Positions 53,835 to 61,261 of a DNA stretch of 64,000 nt are shown piece by piece. The first letter of the stretch is position 1, and each line of letters starts with the position of its first letter. The position numbers were made by a program, and so were the translations under genes. The stretch comes from Acidimicrobiia bacterium (GTDB taxonomy: Bacteria > Actinomycetota > Acidimicrobiia > Acidimicrobiales > AC-14), in assembly GCA_023264995.1 (NCBI GenBank), contig JAHFUR010000015.1, positions 1-64,000 of the forward strand, in the 5' to 3' direction. The notes under the pieces are model-generated. The model saw nothing but the letters and a program-made list of their open reading frames with translations, had not been told where the DNA came from and did no database searches.

Positions 53835-54851
53835 TCACCCCAACAGGCGGAGCTGGTCGGGCGGCGCCGGCTTCGCCGCCGGCGCCACGGCCCGGGCCTG
53901 GTGGGGCCGGGCCGACCGGCCGCCGTGGCGGGCGACGAGGTCGTGCACGAGGGCGGCGAGGGCATTCTGGGCCCGGGCTGGGGCGTAGGCCCGCGGGTAC
54001 AGGTCGGTGTAGCGGGCCACGAGGTCGGGGCGGTAGCCGGCCAGCCAGTCGAGGTAGTGCTCGCGCACGCCCGGGCGGAGGTGGAGCAGGAGGGGCGTGA
54101 TCGACCGCGCGCCGGCCTCGACGCACGCCTTGACCACCGCCTCCAGCTGGTCGGGACCGTCGGAAAGGCCGGGGAGGACGGGCGCGACGAGCACGCCGCA
54201 GGGGATGCCGGCGTCGTTGAGCCGGGCCACGGCCTCGACCCGCCGCAGGGGATGGGGGGTGCCCGGCTCGGTGGCGCGCCACACGCCGTCGTCGAGGGTG
54301 CCGATGGAGAAGTTGGCCCGCACCTGGGTCCTCCGGGCCGCGTCGGCCAGCAGGTCGAGGTCGCGAAGGATCAGGGTGGACTTGGTCAGGACCGAGAAGG
54401 GGTTGCCCGCCGCGGCCAGTTCGCCCACGATCCCCTGGGTGAGGCGGTACTTGCCCTCGCAGCGCTGGTACGGGTCGGTGTTGGTGCCCATGGCGATGTG
54501 GTCGCCCGTCCACCGGCTCGGCGCCAGCTCGGCCCGCACCCGCTCCACCGCGTTGACCTTCACCACGATGCGCCGGTCGAAGTCGTCGCCGGCGTTCATG
54601 CCGAGGTACTCATGGGTGGGCCTGGCGAAGCAGTAGGTACAGGCATGGGAGCAACCGCGGTAGGCGTTGATCGTCCAGCGGAAGGGCATGCTCGACGCCT
54701 TCGGCACCTCGTTGATGACCCGGCGAGCCTCGACGTGGAGGAACTCCATGCCGCGGAACTCGCCGCGGCCGACGTGGCGCTCCACCTCGCGCTCGAAGAG
54801 CTCCCCCTGCCCGCCGGCCTCGTCGGCCAGCCGCCAGCGCATCCCGGTCAC
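53835..54851 (-). CDS. Radical SAM protein (Rv2578c/SplB-like family)
   Basis: 338 residues. The [4Fe-4S]/SAM motif is CSHACTYC (C-x3-C-x2-C) within WTINAYRGCSHACTYCFARPTHEYLG. The TIM-barrel continues with GTNTDPYQRCEGKYRLTQGIVGELAAAGNPFSVLTKSTLILRDLDLL and IPCGVLVAPVLPGLSDGPDQLE. The family is related to spore-photoproduct-lyase-like proteins and is widespread in actinobacteria; the substrate is not established. A LexA-box-like palindrome lies 13 bases upstream of its start, suggesting DNA-damage control. ATG 54851 or ATG 54842 could start it. Confidence 0.88.
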   Translation of the reverse strand: MTGMRWRLADEAGGQGELFEREVERHVGRGEFRGMEFLHVEARRVINEVPKASSMPFRWTINAYRGCSHACTYCFARPTHEYLGMNAGDDFDRRIVVKVNAVERVRAELAPSRWTGDHIAMGTNTDPYQRCEGKYRLTQGIVGELAAAGNPFSVLTKSTLILRDLDLLADAARRTQVRANFSIGTLDDGVWRATEPGTPHPLRRVEAVARLNDAGIPCGVLVAPVLPGLSDGPDQLEAVVKACVEAGARSITPLLLHLRPGVREHYLDWLAGYRPDLVARYTDLYPRAYAPARAQNALAALVHDLVARHGGRSARPHQARAVAPAAKPAPPDQLRLLG

Positions 54852-54863
54852 CGTGGGAGTGTA

Positions 54864-54879
54864 GCGAACATACGTTCCC
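54864..54879. promoter_or_regulatory. SOS (LexA) box-like site
   Basis: gCGAACatacGTTCcc. The actinobacterial LexA consensus is TCGAAC-N4-GTTCGA; the left half matches five of six bases and the right half four of six, with the required N4 spacing. It lies between the radical SAM gene (13 bases from its start) and the divergent dienelactone hydrolase gene (36 bases). Likely controls the former. Confidence 0.5.
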
Positions 54880-54915
54880 TACCGCGGGCCGTTGATAGCC
54901 GCCTAGGCTTCCGGG

Positions 54916-55845
54916 ATGGACCATTTCAAGGAGTACCTTGCGGCCGAGGTCGCCCTTGACCATGCCGACGGGCAGCTGACCCGCCGAGAGGCCCTGCGCC
55001 GGATGGGCATGATGGGCATCTCCCTGACTGCGGCATCGGCGATCCTCGCTGCCTGCGGCAACGACAAGAAGACCGAGTCAACGTCGCCCGACCCGGTGGC
55101 GCCGCTGGTCCAGACCACCACCACGGCTGTGGCTCTTGTGACGGTCCCGTCCGGTGGAGCGCCCCGCGCCGCGACGACGCCGGTCCCGAGCCAGGAGATC
55201 ACCTACCCCGGGCCCAACAGCACGCTGATGGGCGCCTACGCAGCCGCGGCCGGAGCCAAAGGGGCGGTCGTCGTGATCCACCAGAACCAGGGGCTGGTCG
55301 ACAACATCCGGGCCGTCGTCAGCCGGCTGGCGGGTGACGGGTACAGCGCCCTGGCCGTCGACCTGCTCTCCGAGGAGGGGGGCACGGCGAAGGTGCCGAC
55401 GGCCGAGGTGAGCGCCGCGCTCACGAACGCCGGCCCGTCGCGCATGCGCGACGACATCGTGGCCAGCATCGACGAGCTGCTCAAGCGCAACGCCGGCGCC
55501 AAGATCGGCCTGATCGGGTTCTGTTTCGGCGGCACCGTGGCGTGGGACTTCGTCACGGTCGGCGACGCCCGGCTGGCCGCGGCATCGCCGTTCTACGGCA
55601 CGGTGCCCGACCCGGTGAACTTCGCCAAGAACAAGGCGGCGGTGCTGGGCGTCTACGGCGAGACCGACAGCCGGGTCAACGCCACCCGGGAGGCGGCCAA
55701 GACCGGCCTTGACAAGACCTCCGTGCCTCACGAGCTCAAGACCTACGCCGGCGTCGGCCACGGCTTCTACACCCAGGTCGACACTGACCAGTCCAAGCTG
55801 GCCTATTCCGACGTGCTGACCTGGTTCGGGCGCTACCTGAAGTAG
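54916..55845 (+). CDS. Exported dienelactone hydrolase-family protein
   Basis: 309 residues. The N-terminal 50 residues include a twin-arginine-type signal (LTRREALRRMGMMGISLTAASAILAAC) ending in a lipobox; the 20 residues before it form a helix. A Thr-rich linker precedes the alpha/beta-hydrolase: nucleophile Cys at about residue 203 in GLIGFCFGGTVAWDF, Asp in GVYGETDSRV and His in YAGVGHGFYTQ, the Cys-Asp-His triad of dienelactone hydrolases. HQNQGLVDNIRAVVSRLAGDGYSALAVDLLSEEGG is typical. Probably Tat-exported; substrate unknown. Confidence 0.87.
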   Translation: MDHFKEYLAAEVALDHADGQLTRREALRRMGMMGISLTAASAILAACGNDKKTESTSPDPVAPLVQTTTTAVALVTVPSGGAPRAATTPVPSQEITYPGPNSTLMGAYAAAAGAKGAVVVIHQNQGLVDNIRAVVSRLAGDGYSALAVDLLSEEGGTAKVPTAEVSAALTNAGPSRMRDDIVASIDELLKRNAGAKIGLIGFCFGGTVAWDFVTVGDARLAAASPFYGTVPDPVNFAKNKAAVLGVYGETDSRVNATREAAKTGLDKTSVPHELKTYAGVGHGFYTQVDTDQSKLAYSDVLTWFGRYLK

Positions 55846-55868
55846 GCCAGCGCCTACCCTTGCCGGAC

Positions 55869-57038
55869 ATGCCCGGTGACGTCGACGGTCCGCAGCGGTA
55901 CCGCCGAGCCCTTGAAGGGCTGCTCGGCGTGCCGGCCACCGAGGGCAACGCGGTCGACGTCCTCCGCAACGGCGACCAGATCTTCCCGGCCCTGTTCGAA
56001 GCCATCGCCGCCGCCACCTCGACGATCGACTTCCTGACCTTCGTGTACTGGGAGGGCTCGATCGGCCGCGAGCTTGCCGCGCTCCTAGCCGAACGGGCCG
56101 CAGCCGGCGTGCGGGTCCGGGTGGTTCTCGACGCCATCGGCGCCATCAGCATGGACCGGGATCTGGTGGGCCGGATGGCCGCCGCCGGCGCCCAGGTCGA
56201 GTGGTTCCGGCCGGTGAACAAGGCCCGGTTCTGGGAGTCCAACCACCGCAGCCACCGCAAGGTGCTGATCTGCGACGAGGAAGTGGCCTTCACCGGCGGG
56301 ATCGGCATCGCCGACGAATGGCGGGGTGACGCCCGTGGCCCGCACGAGTGGCGGGACACCCATTTCCGTCTACGGGGGCCGGCCGTCGACGGGCTGCGGG
56401 CCGCCTTCGTGCAGAACTGGGTCGAGACGGGCCGCCCCCTCCTGGAGGCCGGCGTCGACCGCTTCCCCACCCAGCCGGAGGCCGGCTCGACCGTCGCCCA
56501 GGTCGTCCGGGGCGCGGCCCAGACCGGCTGGAGTGACGTGGCCACCCTCGTTCACTCCCTGCTGGCCCTGGCTCGCGAGCGCGTCCGCATCACGACCGCC
56601 TACTTCGTGCCCGACGAGGCCACCTGCCGGGAACTGGCGGCCACCGCCCGTCGGGGCGTCGAGGTCGACGTGCTGCTCCCCGGACCCCATGTCGACAAGC
56701 GGTTCGTGCAGCTGGCCAGCCAGGCCCAGTACGAGGTGCTCCTGGCCGCCGGCGTGCGCCTGTGGTCCTACCAGACCAGCATGTTGCACGCCAAGGTCCT
56801 GACCGTCGACGGGGTAGTGGCCAGTGTCGGCTCGGCCAACTTCACCAGCCGCTCGCTCACCCTCGACGATGAGGTCAACGTGGTCGTGTTCGACCCTGAG
56901 GTGGTGGGCATCCTCGACGGGCACTTCGAGGCCGACCTCGAGATGTCCGAGCGGGTGGACCCGCGAGCCTGGCCGGACCGTGGCCTGGCCCAGCGGGCGT
57001 TCGAGGTGGTGGCCGGCCTCGGCGGCCGGCACATGTAG
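55869..57038 (+). CDS. Phospholipase D-family protein (cardiolipin synthase-like)
   Basis: 389 residues from ATG 55869. Two HKD motifs: HRSHRKVLICDEEVAFTGG (about residue 128) and LHAKVLTVDGVVASVGSANFTSRSL (about residue 302). DFLTFVYWEGSIGRELAALLAERAAAGVRVRVVLDAIGA opens the fold. No membrane helices at the N-terminus, unlike classical cardiolipin synthase, so it is a soluble or peripheral enzyme of phospholipid transfer or hydrolysis. It starts 23 bases after the hydrolase gene and converges with the cupredoxin gene (2 bases). Confidence 0.87.
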   Translation: MPGDVDGPQRYRRALEGLLGVPATEGNAVDVLRNGDQIFPALFEAIAAATSTIDFLTFVYWEGSIGRELAALLAERAAAGVRVRVVLDAIGAISMDRDLVGRMAAAGAQVEWFRPVNKARFWESNHRSHRKVLICDEEVAFTGGIGIADEWRGDARGPHEWRDTHFRLRGPAVDGLRAAFVQNWVETGRPLLEAGVDRFPTQPEAGSTVAQVVRGAAQTGWSDVATLVHSLLALARERVRITTAYFVPDEATCRELAATARRGVEVDVLLPGPHVDKRFVQLASQAQYEVLLAAGVRLWSYQTSMLHAKVLTVDGVVASVGSANFTSRSLTLDDEVNVVVFDPEVVGILDGHFEADLEMSERVDPRAWPDRGLAQRAFEVVAGLGGRHM

Positions 57039-57040
57039 CC

Positions 57041-57493
57041 CTACTTGACGATGAAGGTGCCCGACATCAGGCCGGGGTGGATCTTGCAGTGGAAGGCGAA
57101 CGTGCCGGCCTTGAGGGCGGGGACGTTGAGGGTCTTGGTGGCCGGGCCCTGGATAACGCCGGCGTCGAACAGCGCCTCGGTGGCGGCGTGGCTCTCCAGG
57201 ATGGTCAGGTTGTGGGTGATCGAGTCCTTGTTGTCAAAGGTGACCGTGAACGCCTGGCCGGCCGGGGCGGCCAGGCAGTCGGTGTTGAACTTGGTGCCGC
57301 TGGCGGTGATGGCGAGGGTCGTACCGGACGGGGAGCACGTCGAGGTGGCGTTCCCGGTGTGGTCGGTGGGGCCGGCGTGGTCCATCGTCGTCGTGCCTGT
57401 CCCGCCGGCGAGAGGATCCGAGTTGTCGCTGCCGCCGCCGCAGCCCACCAGGACCAGCCCCAGCACAGCCGCGAGAACCAAGAGCCTTCTCAT
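57041..57493 (-). CDS. Cupredoxin-domain lipoprotein
   Basis: 150 residues from ATG 57493. Signal MRRLLVLAAVLGLVLVGC with lipobox, then a Gly/Thr/His-rich spacer (TTTMDHAGPTDHTG) that could itself bind metal. The cupredoxin fold has type 1 copper ligands His in DSITHNLTIL and Cys, His and Met in FHCKIHPGLMSG. It should carry single electrons at the membrane surface, plausibly to or from the divergent multicopper oxidase. The 172 bases between the two starts contain a palindrome. Confidence 0.87.
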   Translation of the reverse strand: MRRLLVLAAVLGLVLVGCGGGSDNSDPLAGGTGTTTMDHAGPTDHTGNATSTCSPSGTTLAITASGTKFNTDCLAAPAGQAFTVTFDNKDSITHNLTILESHAATEALFDAGVIQGPATKTLNVPALKAGTFAFHCKIHPGLMSGTFIVK

Positions 57494-57602
57494 GCGATCT
57501 CCTCCTCGGTGACGGCCCGGGTCGACCGTGGTCCCGCGGCGGTAGCTTACGCGCCGAGGTCGTCGGCGACCTCGGGGTTGGCAACCGGGTATGGGTGGTG
57601 GG

Positions 57603-57620
57603 GTCAGGGTTTTCCCTGAC
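57603..57620. promoter_or_regulatory. Palindrome upstream of the multicopper oxidase
   Basis: GTCAGGG-TTTT-CCCTGAC: a perfect 7-bp inverted repeat with a 4-base centre, 46 bases before the oxidase start. On RNA it is a hairpin; on DNA it is an operator-like dyad. It could serve a copper-responsive regulator or modulate translation. No known consensus is claimed. Confidence 0.35.
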
Positions 57621-57665
57621 GCCGGCGAGGTCATCGGCGGCCGCCGCTATGCGATGCTGGCGGCC

Positions 57666-59231
57666 ATGCCGGCGCCGTCGCTCTCCCGCCGCGGGTTCCT
57701 GGCCCTCGCCGGCGCCGGTTCGGCCGGGCTGGCCCTGGCGTCATGTGGTGGCTCGACCAAGCCGTCGGCCGTGCCGTCGGGCGGGCCGGAGGTGGCGGCC
57801 GCCGAGGCCAAGCGCCGGCGGGCAGGCGCGCCCGTGAAGGACGTCGCCCTGGTGGCGGCGCCCCTTACCATCGACCTGGGCGGCGGCCTCAAGGTGCCGA
57901 CCTGGGCCTATGGCGCCTCGGTGCCCGGCGCGGAGATCCGGGTCAAGGCCGGCGACGTGGTCCGGGCCCAGTTCACCAACAAGCTGGCGGAAGCCACCAC
58001 CATCCATTGGCACGGGCTGGCACTTCGCAACGACATGGACGGCGTGCCAGGGATGACGCAGGAGCCGGTCGCCCCCCAGGGCACCTTCACCTACGAGTTC
58101 GCCACCTCGAACCCCGGCACCTACTGGTTCCACCCCCACGTCGGCCTGCACCTCGACCGGGGGCTGTACGCCCCCCTCATCATCGAGGACCCGGCTGAGC
58201 CCGGCCGCTACGACCGGGAGTACGTCGTCGTCCTCGACGACTGGAGCGACGGGCTCGGCCAGGCTCCCGAGGCCGCCCTGGAGGACCTGAAGGACGGCAA
58301 AGGCCCCCACGCCGAGCACACCAAGGGCGGCGGGCCGCACAGCGACGCCCTCAACAGCGCCGGCGGCGACGTCAGCTACCCGGTGTTCCTGGTCAACGGC
58401 CGCCAGCCCGGCGCCCCGGCGGAGTTCGTGGCCAAGAAGGGCGAACGGATCCGCTTCCGCATCATCAACGCCGCCGCCGACACACCGTTCCGGGTGGCCC
58501 TGGGCGGCCACCAACTGACCGTGACCCACGCCGACGGGTTCCCGGTCGTGCCGGTGACGGTCGACACGCTCATGATCGCCATGGCCGAGCGTTACGACGT
58601 GACGGTCACTGTTGCCGGGGAGGGTGTGTTCCCCTTCATGGCCGTGGCCGAGGCCAAGGCCGACGAGGCCATGGCCGTCCTGCGCTCCGGACCGGGGGCC
58701 ATCCCCGACTCCAACGCCCGCCCGCCTGAGCTGAGCGGCAAGATGCTGCAGCGGGCCGACCTGGTGGCGGCTGAGTCAGTCCGGCTGCCTGCCGGCCGCC
58801 CCGACCGCACCTACAAGATCGCCCTCGGCGGCGGCGGGCCGGGCTACGTCTGGACCCTGAACGGCAAGCCGCACGGGCAGAACAAGCCGCTCGTGGTCCG
58901 CCAGGGTGAGCGGATCCGCCTCGACTTCGAGAACACGACGACGATGTTCCACCCCATGCACCTCCATGGGCACACCTTCCAGGTCATCAACCCGGGCGGA
59001 GCGGCCGGCGCCCGCAAGGACACCACCATCGTGCGGCCCAACGAGCCGGTGTCGGTGGAGTTTGTGGCCGACAACCCGGGGCAGTGGATGATCCACTGCC
59101 ACAACAACTACCACCAGGTCATGGGCATGATGCTGACCCTGTCCTACGAGACGGACCGCAAGCTGAGCTCGGCCGAGCGGGCGTCGCCCCTCGGGCTGGT
59201 CTGTGACTGGTTGTCGCCCAACATCAGCTGA
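57666..59231 (+). CDS. Multicopper oxidase
   Basis: 521 residues from ATG 57666 (ATG 57654 is also possible). Tat signal SLSRRGFLALAGAGSAGLALASC, perhaps lipidated. Copper sites are clear: HWHGLALRND and WFHPHVGLH (trinuclear), HPMHLHGHTFQV, and HCHNNYHQVMGMML carrying the HCH of the type 1/3 sites with an axial Met. Three cupredoxin domains are expected. Such enzymes oxidise Cu(I), phenols or metals with O2. Context with a cupredoxin suggests copper redox chemistry. The stop overlaps the convergent gene by 8 bases. Confidence 0.9.
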   Translation: MPAPSLSRRGFLALAGAGSAGLALASCGGSTKPSAVPSGGPEVAAAEAKRRRAGAPVKDVALVAAPLTIDLGGGLKVPTWAYGASVPGAEIRVKAGDVVRAQFTNKLAEATTIHWHGLALRNDMDGVPGMTQEPVAPQGTFTYEFATSNPGTYWFHPHVGLHLDRGLYAPLIIEDPAEPGRYDREYVVVLDDWSDGLGQAPEAALEDLKDGKGPHAEHTKGGGPHSDALNSAGGDVSYPVFLVNGRQPGAPAEFVAKKGERIRFRIINAAADTPFRVALGGHQLTVTHADGFPVVPVTVDTLMIAMAERYDVTVTVAGEGVFPFMAVAEAKADEAMAVLRSGPGAIPDSNARPPELSGKMLQRADLVAAESVRLPAGRPDRTYKIALGGGGPGYVWTLNGKPHGQNKPLVVRQGERIRLDFENTTTMFHPMHLHGHTFQVINPGGAAGARKDTTIVRPNEPVSVEFVADNPGQWMIHCHNNYHQVMGMMLTLSYETDRKLSSAERASPLGLVCDWLSPNIS

Positions 59232-60186
59232 GCGCCTCTGAGGCCACCACCGGGCGGAGGAGCCAGCCGTCGGCCTCGCCGGCCGGGTCGACCGCGCGCC
59301 ACGTGCCGGCGAGGGCCGGCAGGCGGCGCGACAGCAGCAGCCGGAAGGCGTCGTGCAGGTCGATCAACGCCCGGCGCACCACCACCCCGTCGGCGAAGGC
59401 CGTGCGGCCCGGGTGGGCCACGAGGTGGCGGGCGGCGTCCCAGCTGAACATGGCGCCGGCGCCGTCCTCGCGGATCCGGCGAGCGCGCGTCGGGTCCCGG
59501 CTGTCGGCGGTCTTGGCGCTCGGCGCCACGCCGGCGGCGACGACGCACTCCCGGAACTCGGGGTCGTCGCCGAGCCGCCAGGTGCGGTCGAGAGCGGGCT
59601 GGGCCGGGCCGAAGGTCAGCGCCGTGAAGCGCTCGACCGCCGACCACAGCAGGAGGTAGGCGGACTGCAGCCCGTAGAAGCGGTCCCACATCCCGGTCTC
59701 GTCGACGCCGGTCGTGGGGAACGGGGCAGTGGCGTGATCGACGGCGGCCCGGCGGACGGTGCAGAGCCCGAACCGGAGGAGCGGGTCGTCGCCGGCCGAC
59801 CATGTGGTGAACCACTCGTCGGAGCTGCCCCGGTCGGGGTGACGGCCGCGGAGGAGATTGACCCGCCCGGGCCGGCCGTCGACCCGCATCTCGGTCATGT
59901 CCCACCGGTAGTGCTGGCGGGGGGCGACCGAGCAGATCGCGGTGTACGCGTCCTTCTCCCGCCCGACGGCGAAGGTGAGGAGGACGCCGCGGACGCCGAC
60001 CGTGCCGTCGGGGTCGAACAGGGGCAACCCGTCGCGCACCCGCAGGCCCCCGCCCACCGTCGTGGCCACCTCGGTGTGGACGACGTAGCCGGCGAGCTGC
60101 TCGTAGGCCGGCTGGTCGGGCTTGTCCGGGCCGTAGGTGAACATCGGCAGGTCGAGCCGGGGCGGCGGCGCCAGGAGATCAGGCAT
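59224..60186 (-). CDS. Conserved hypothetical protein
   Basis: 320 residues from ATG 60186 (MPDLLAPPPRLDLPMFTYGPDKPDQPAYEQLAGYVV). I recognise no domain. It has FAVGREKDAYTAICSVAPRQHYRWDMTEMRVDGRPGRVNLLRGRHPDRGSSDEWFTTWSAG and a helical C-terminal half (GLQSAYLLLWSAVERFTALTFG; FSWDAARHLVAHPGRTAFADGVVVRRALIDLHDAFRLLLSRR) reminiscent of HEPN-like helical proteins. No signal or membrane helices. It is divergent from the nurA operon and shares its 79-base control region. Confidence 0.6.
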   Translation of the reverse strand: MPDLLAPPPRLDLPMFTYGPDKPDQPAYEQLAGYVVHTEVATTVGGGLRVRDGLPLFDPDGTVGVRGVLLTFAVGREKDAYTAICSVAPRQHYRWDMTEMRVDGRPGRVNLLRGRHPDRGSSDEWFTTWSAGDDPLLRFGLCTVRRAAVDHATAPFPTTGVDETGMWDRFYGLQSAYLLLWSAVERFTALTFGPAQPALDRTWRLGDDPEFRECVVAAGVAPSAKTADSRDPTRARRIREDGAGAMFSWDAARHLVAHPGRTAFADGVVVRRALIDLHDAFRLLLSRRLPALAGTWRAVDPAGEADGWLLRPVVASEALS

Positions 60187-60235
60187 CCGCTCAGTGTCCC
60201 TCGCGCGGGGGCACCCGCTCACGCGCTCCCGAATG

Positions 60236-60245
60236 ACAAGCTTGT
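60236..60245. promoter_or_regulatory. Palindrome in the nurA divergent promoter region
   Basis: ACAAGCTTGT is a perfect 10-base palindrome in an unusually A/T-rich patch (AATGACAAGCTTGTAACTG) midway between the two divergent starts (60186 and 60266). It may be an operator controlling the DNA-processing operon. Confidence 0.3.
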
Positions 60246-60265
60246 AACTGTCGCAGGGGCTTGGG

Positions 60266-61261
60266 ATGCTGGGGGACATGGTCCTCGGCGCGCTCCAGCA
60301 GGGTTCGTCGCTCTCGGCCGCGGCCGACCGGCTGGCCGCCCTGCTCACCGGCGGGGGCGGGGGCCTGGCCGACGCCGGCGGCGGCCGTCTGGAGTTCGAG
60401 GCCGACGTCGCCCTCCGGCCCCTGGTCCGGGCCGAGGTGGCGCCGGCGGAGGTGTGGGCGGTCGACGGCGGCCAGGCCGTGGTGGCTGACGCCCGCTGCC
60501 TCCAGCTGGTGGTGGCCCGGGCCGCCCGGGTCTGCTTCCGTGATGGCGCCTGCGAACTGGAGGACGAGGGTGAGCTCGGAGCCTGGCTCCTCGGGGGCGA
60601 CGAGGACCGGGCCGTGGCCGCCGGCCTGGGCCTGGGCGTGGCCGCCGACGCCGCCGTCGACCTGAACCTGCTTCGCGACGTGCAGGAGTGGCGGGCCATC
60701 GAGCGGTGCGTCGCCGAGGCCGGGCCGGGCGCGGTGGTCCTGGTCGACGGGGATCTCGAACCCGATTGGCGGGTGGCGCCGTGGTGGTTCGCCGAGCTGC
60801 TGGCGCTCGCCGCCGCCCGGGGCGTGGTCCTCGCTGCAGTCACGAAGCGGTCGTCGCTCTCCCGAGGCGGCGCGCCGCTCCTGGGGTGCCTGGAGCTCGA
60901 GGGCGCCCTGGCCTTCGGCCCGCGTGGCCTGTGGTGGGCGCCGGTGGCCCGGAGCCGGGCCGGCGCCCGGGTCGTCGCCGCCCGCCTCGACCCCGACGCG
61001 CCATACGCCTTCCGGGTCGACCTGTCGCCGGGCGTCGACCCGGAGCCGGCGCTCGGTCTCCTGGCCGCGGTCTGCGACGACGCCGGCTTCCCCGGGTACC
61101 CCTACCCCCTCACCGTCGGCGACCGCCTGGCCGCCTGCCCGTCGTGGCTGCGCCAGGACACCTGGTTCGAGCTCGACGACCTGCTTGACCGGGCCGGCGT
61201 GCCCGCCGAGGTCCGCGAACGGGCTTTCGCCGACCGCCACGACCTCATGGAGCGCTTCTGA
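60266..61261 (+). CDS. nurA: NurA-domain 5'-3' nuclease
   Basis: 331 residues. The NurA fold, an RNase H-like nuclease, is indicated by AEVWAVDGGQAVV (first metal Asp, about residue 67), PGAVVLVDGDLE (second Asp, about residue 163) and the C-terminal PYPLTVGDRLAAC segment. NurA works as a dimer on the HerA hexamer to resect DNA ends. The start ATG 60266 follows AGGGG. The stop TGA overlaps the herA ATG (TGATG), so the two are coupled. Sequence conservation in NurA is low; the herA neighbour strongly supports the call. Confidence 0.82.
   Translation: MLGDMVLGALQQGSSLSAAADRLAALLTGGGGGLADAGGGRLEFEADVALRPLVRAEVAPAEVWAVDGGQAVVADARCLQLVVARAARVCFRDGACELEDEGELGAWLLGGDEDRAVAAGLGLGVAADAAVDLNLLRDVQEWRAIERCVAEAGPGAVVLVDGDLEPDWRVAPWWFAELLALAAARGVVLAAVTKRSSLSRGGAPLLGCLELEGALAFGPRGLWWAPVARSRAGARVVAARLDPDAPYAFRVDLSPGVDPEPALGLLAAVCDDAGFPGYPYPLTVGDRLAACPSWLRQDTWFELDDLLDRAGVPAEVRERAFADRHDLMERF

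Noticed and set aside
60231-60265. PafBC-dependent promoter motif (TTGTCRGTG-N8-TANNNT) before nurA
   Set aside because: TTGTAACTG matches only partly and no TANNNT follows at the right distance.
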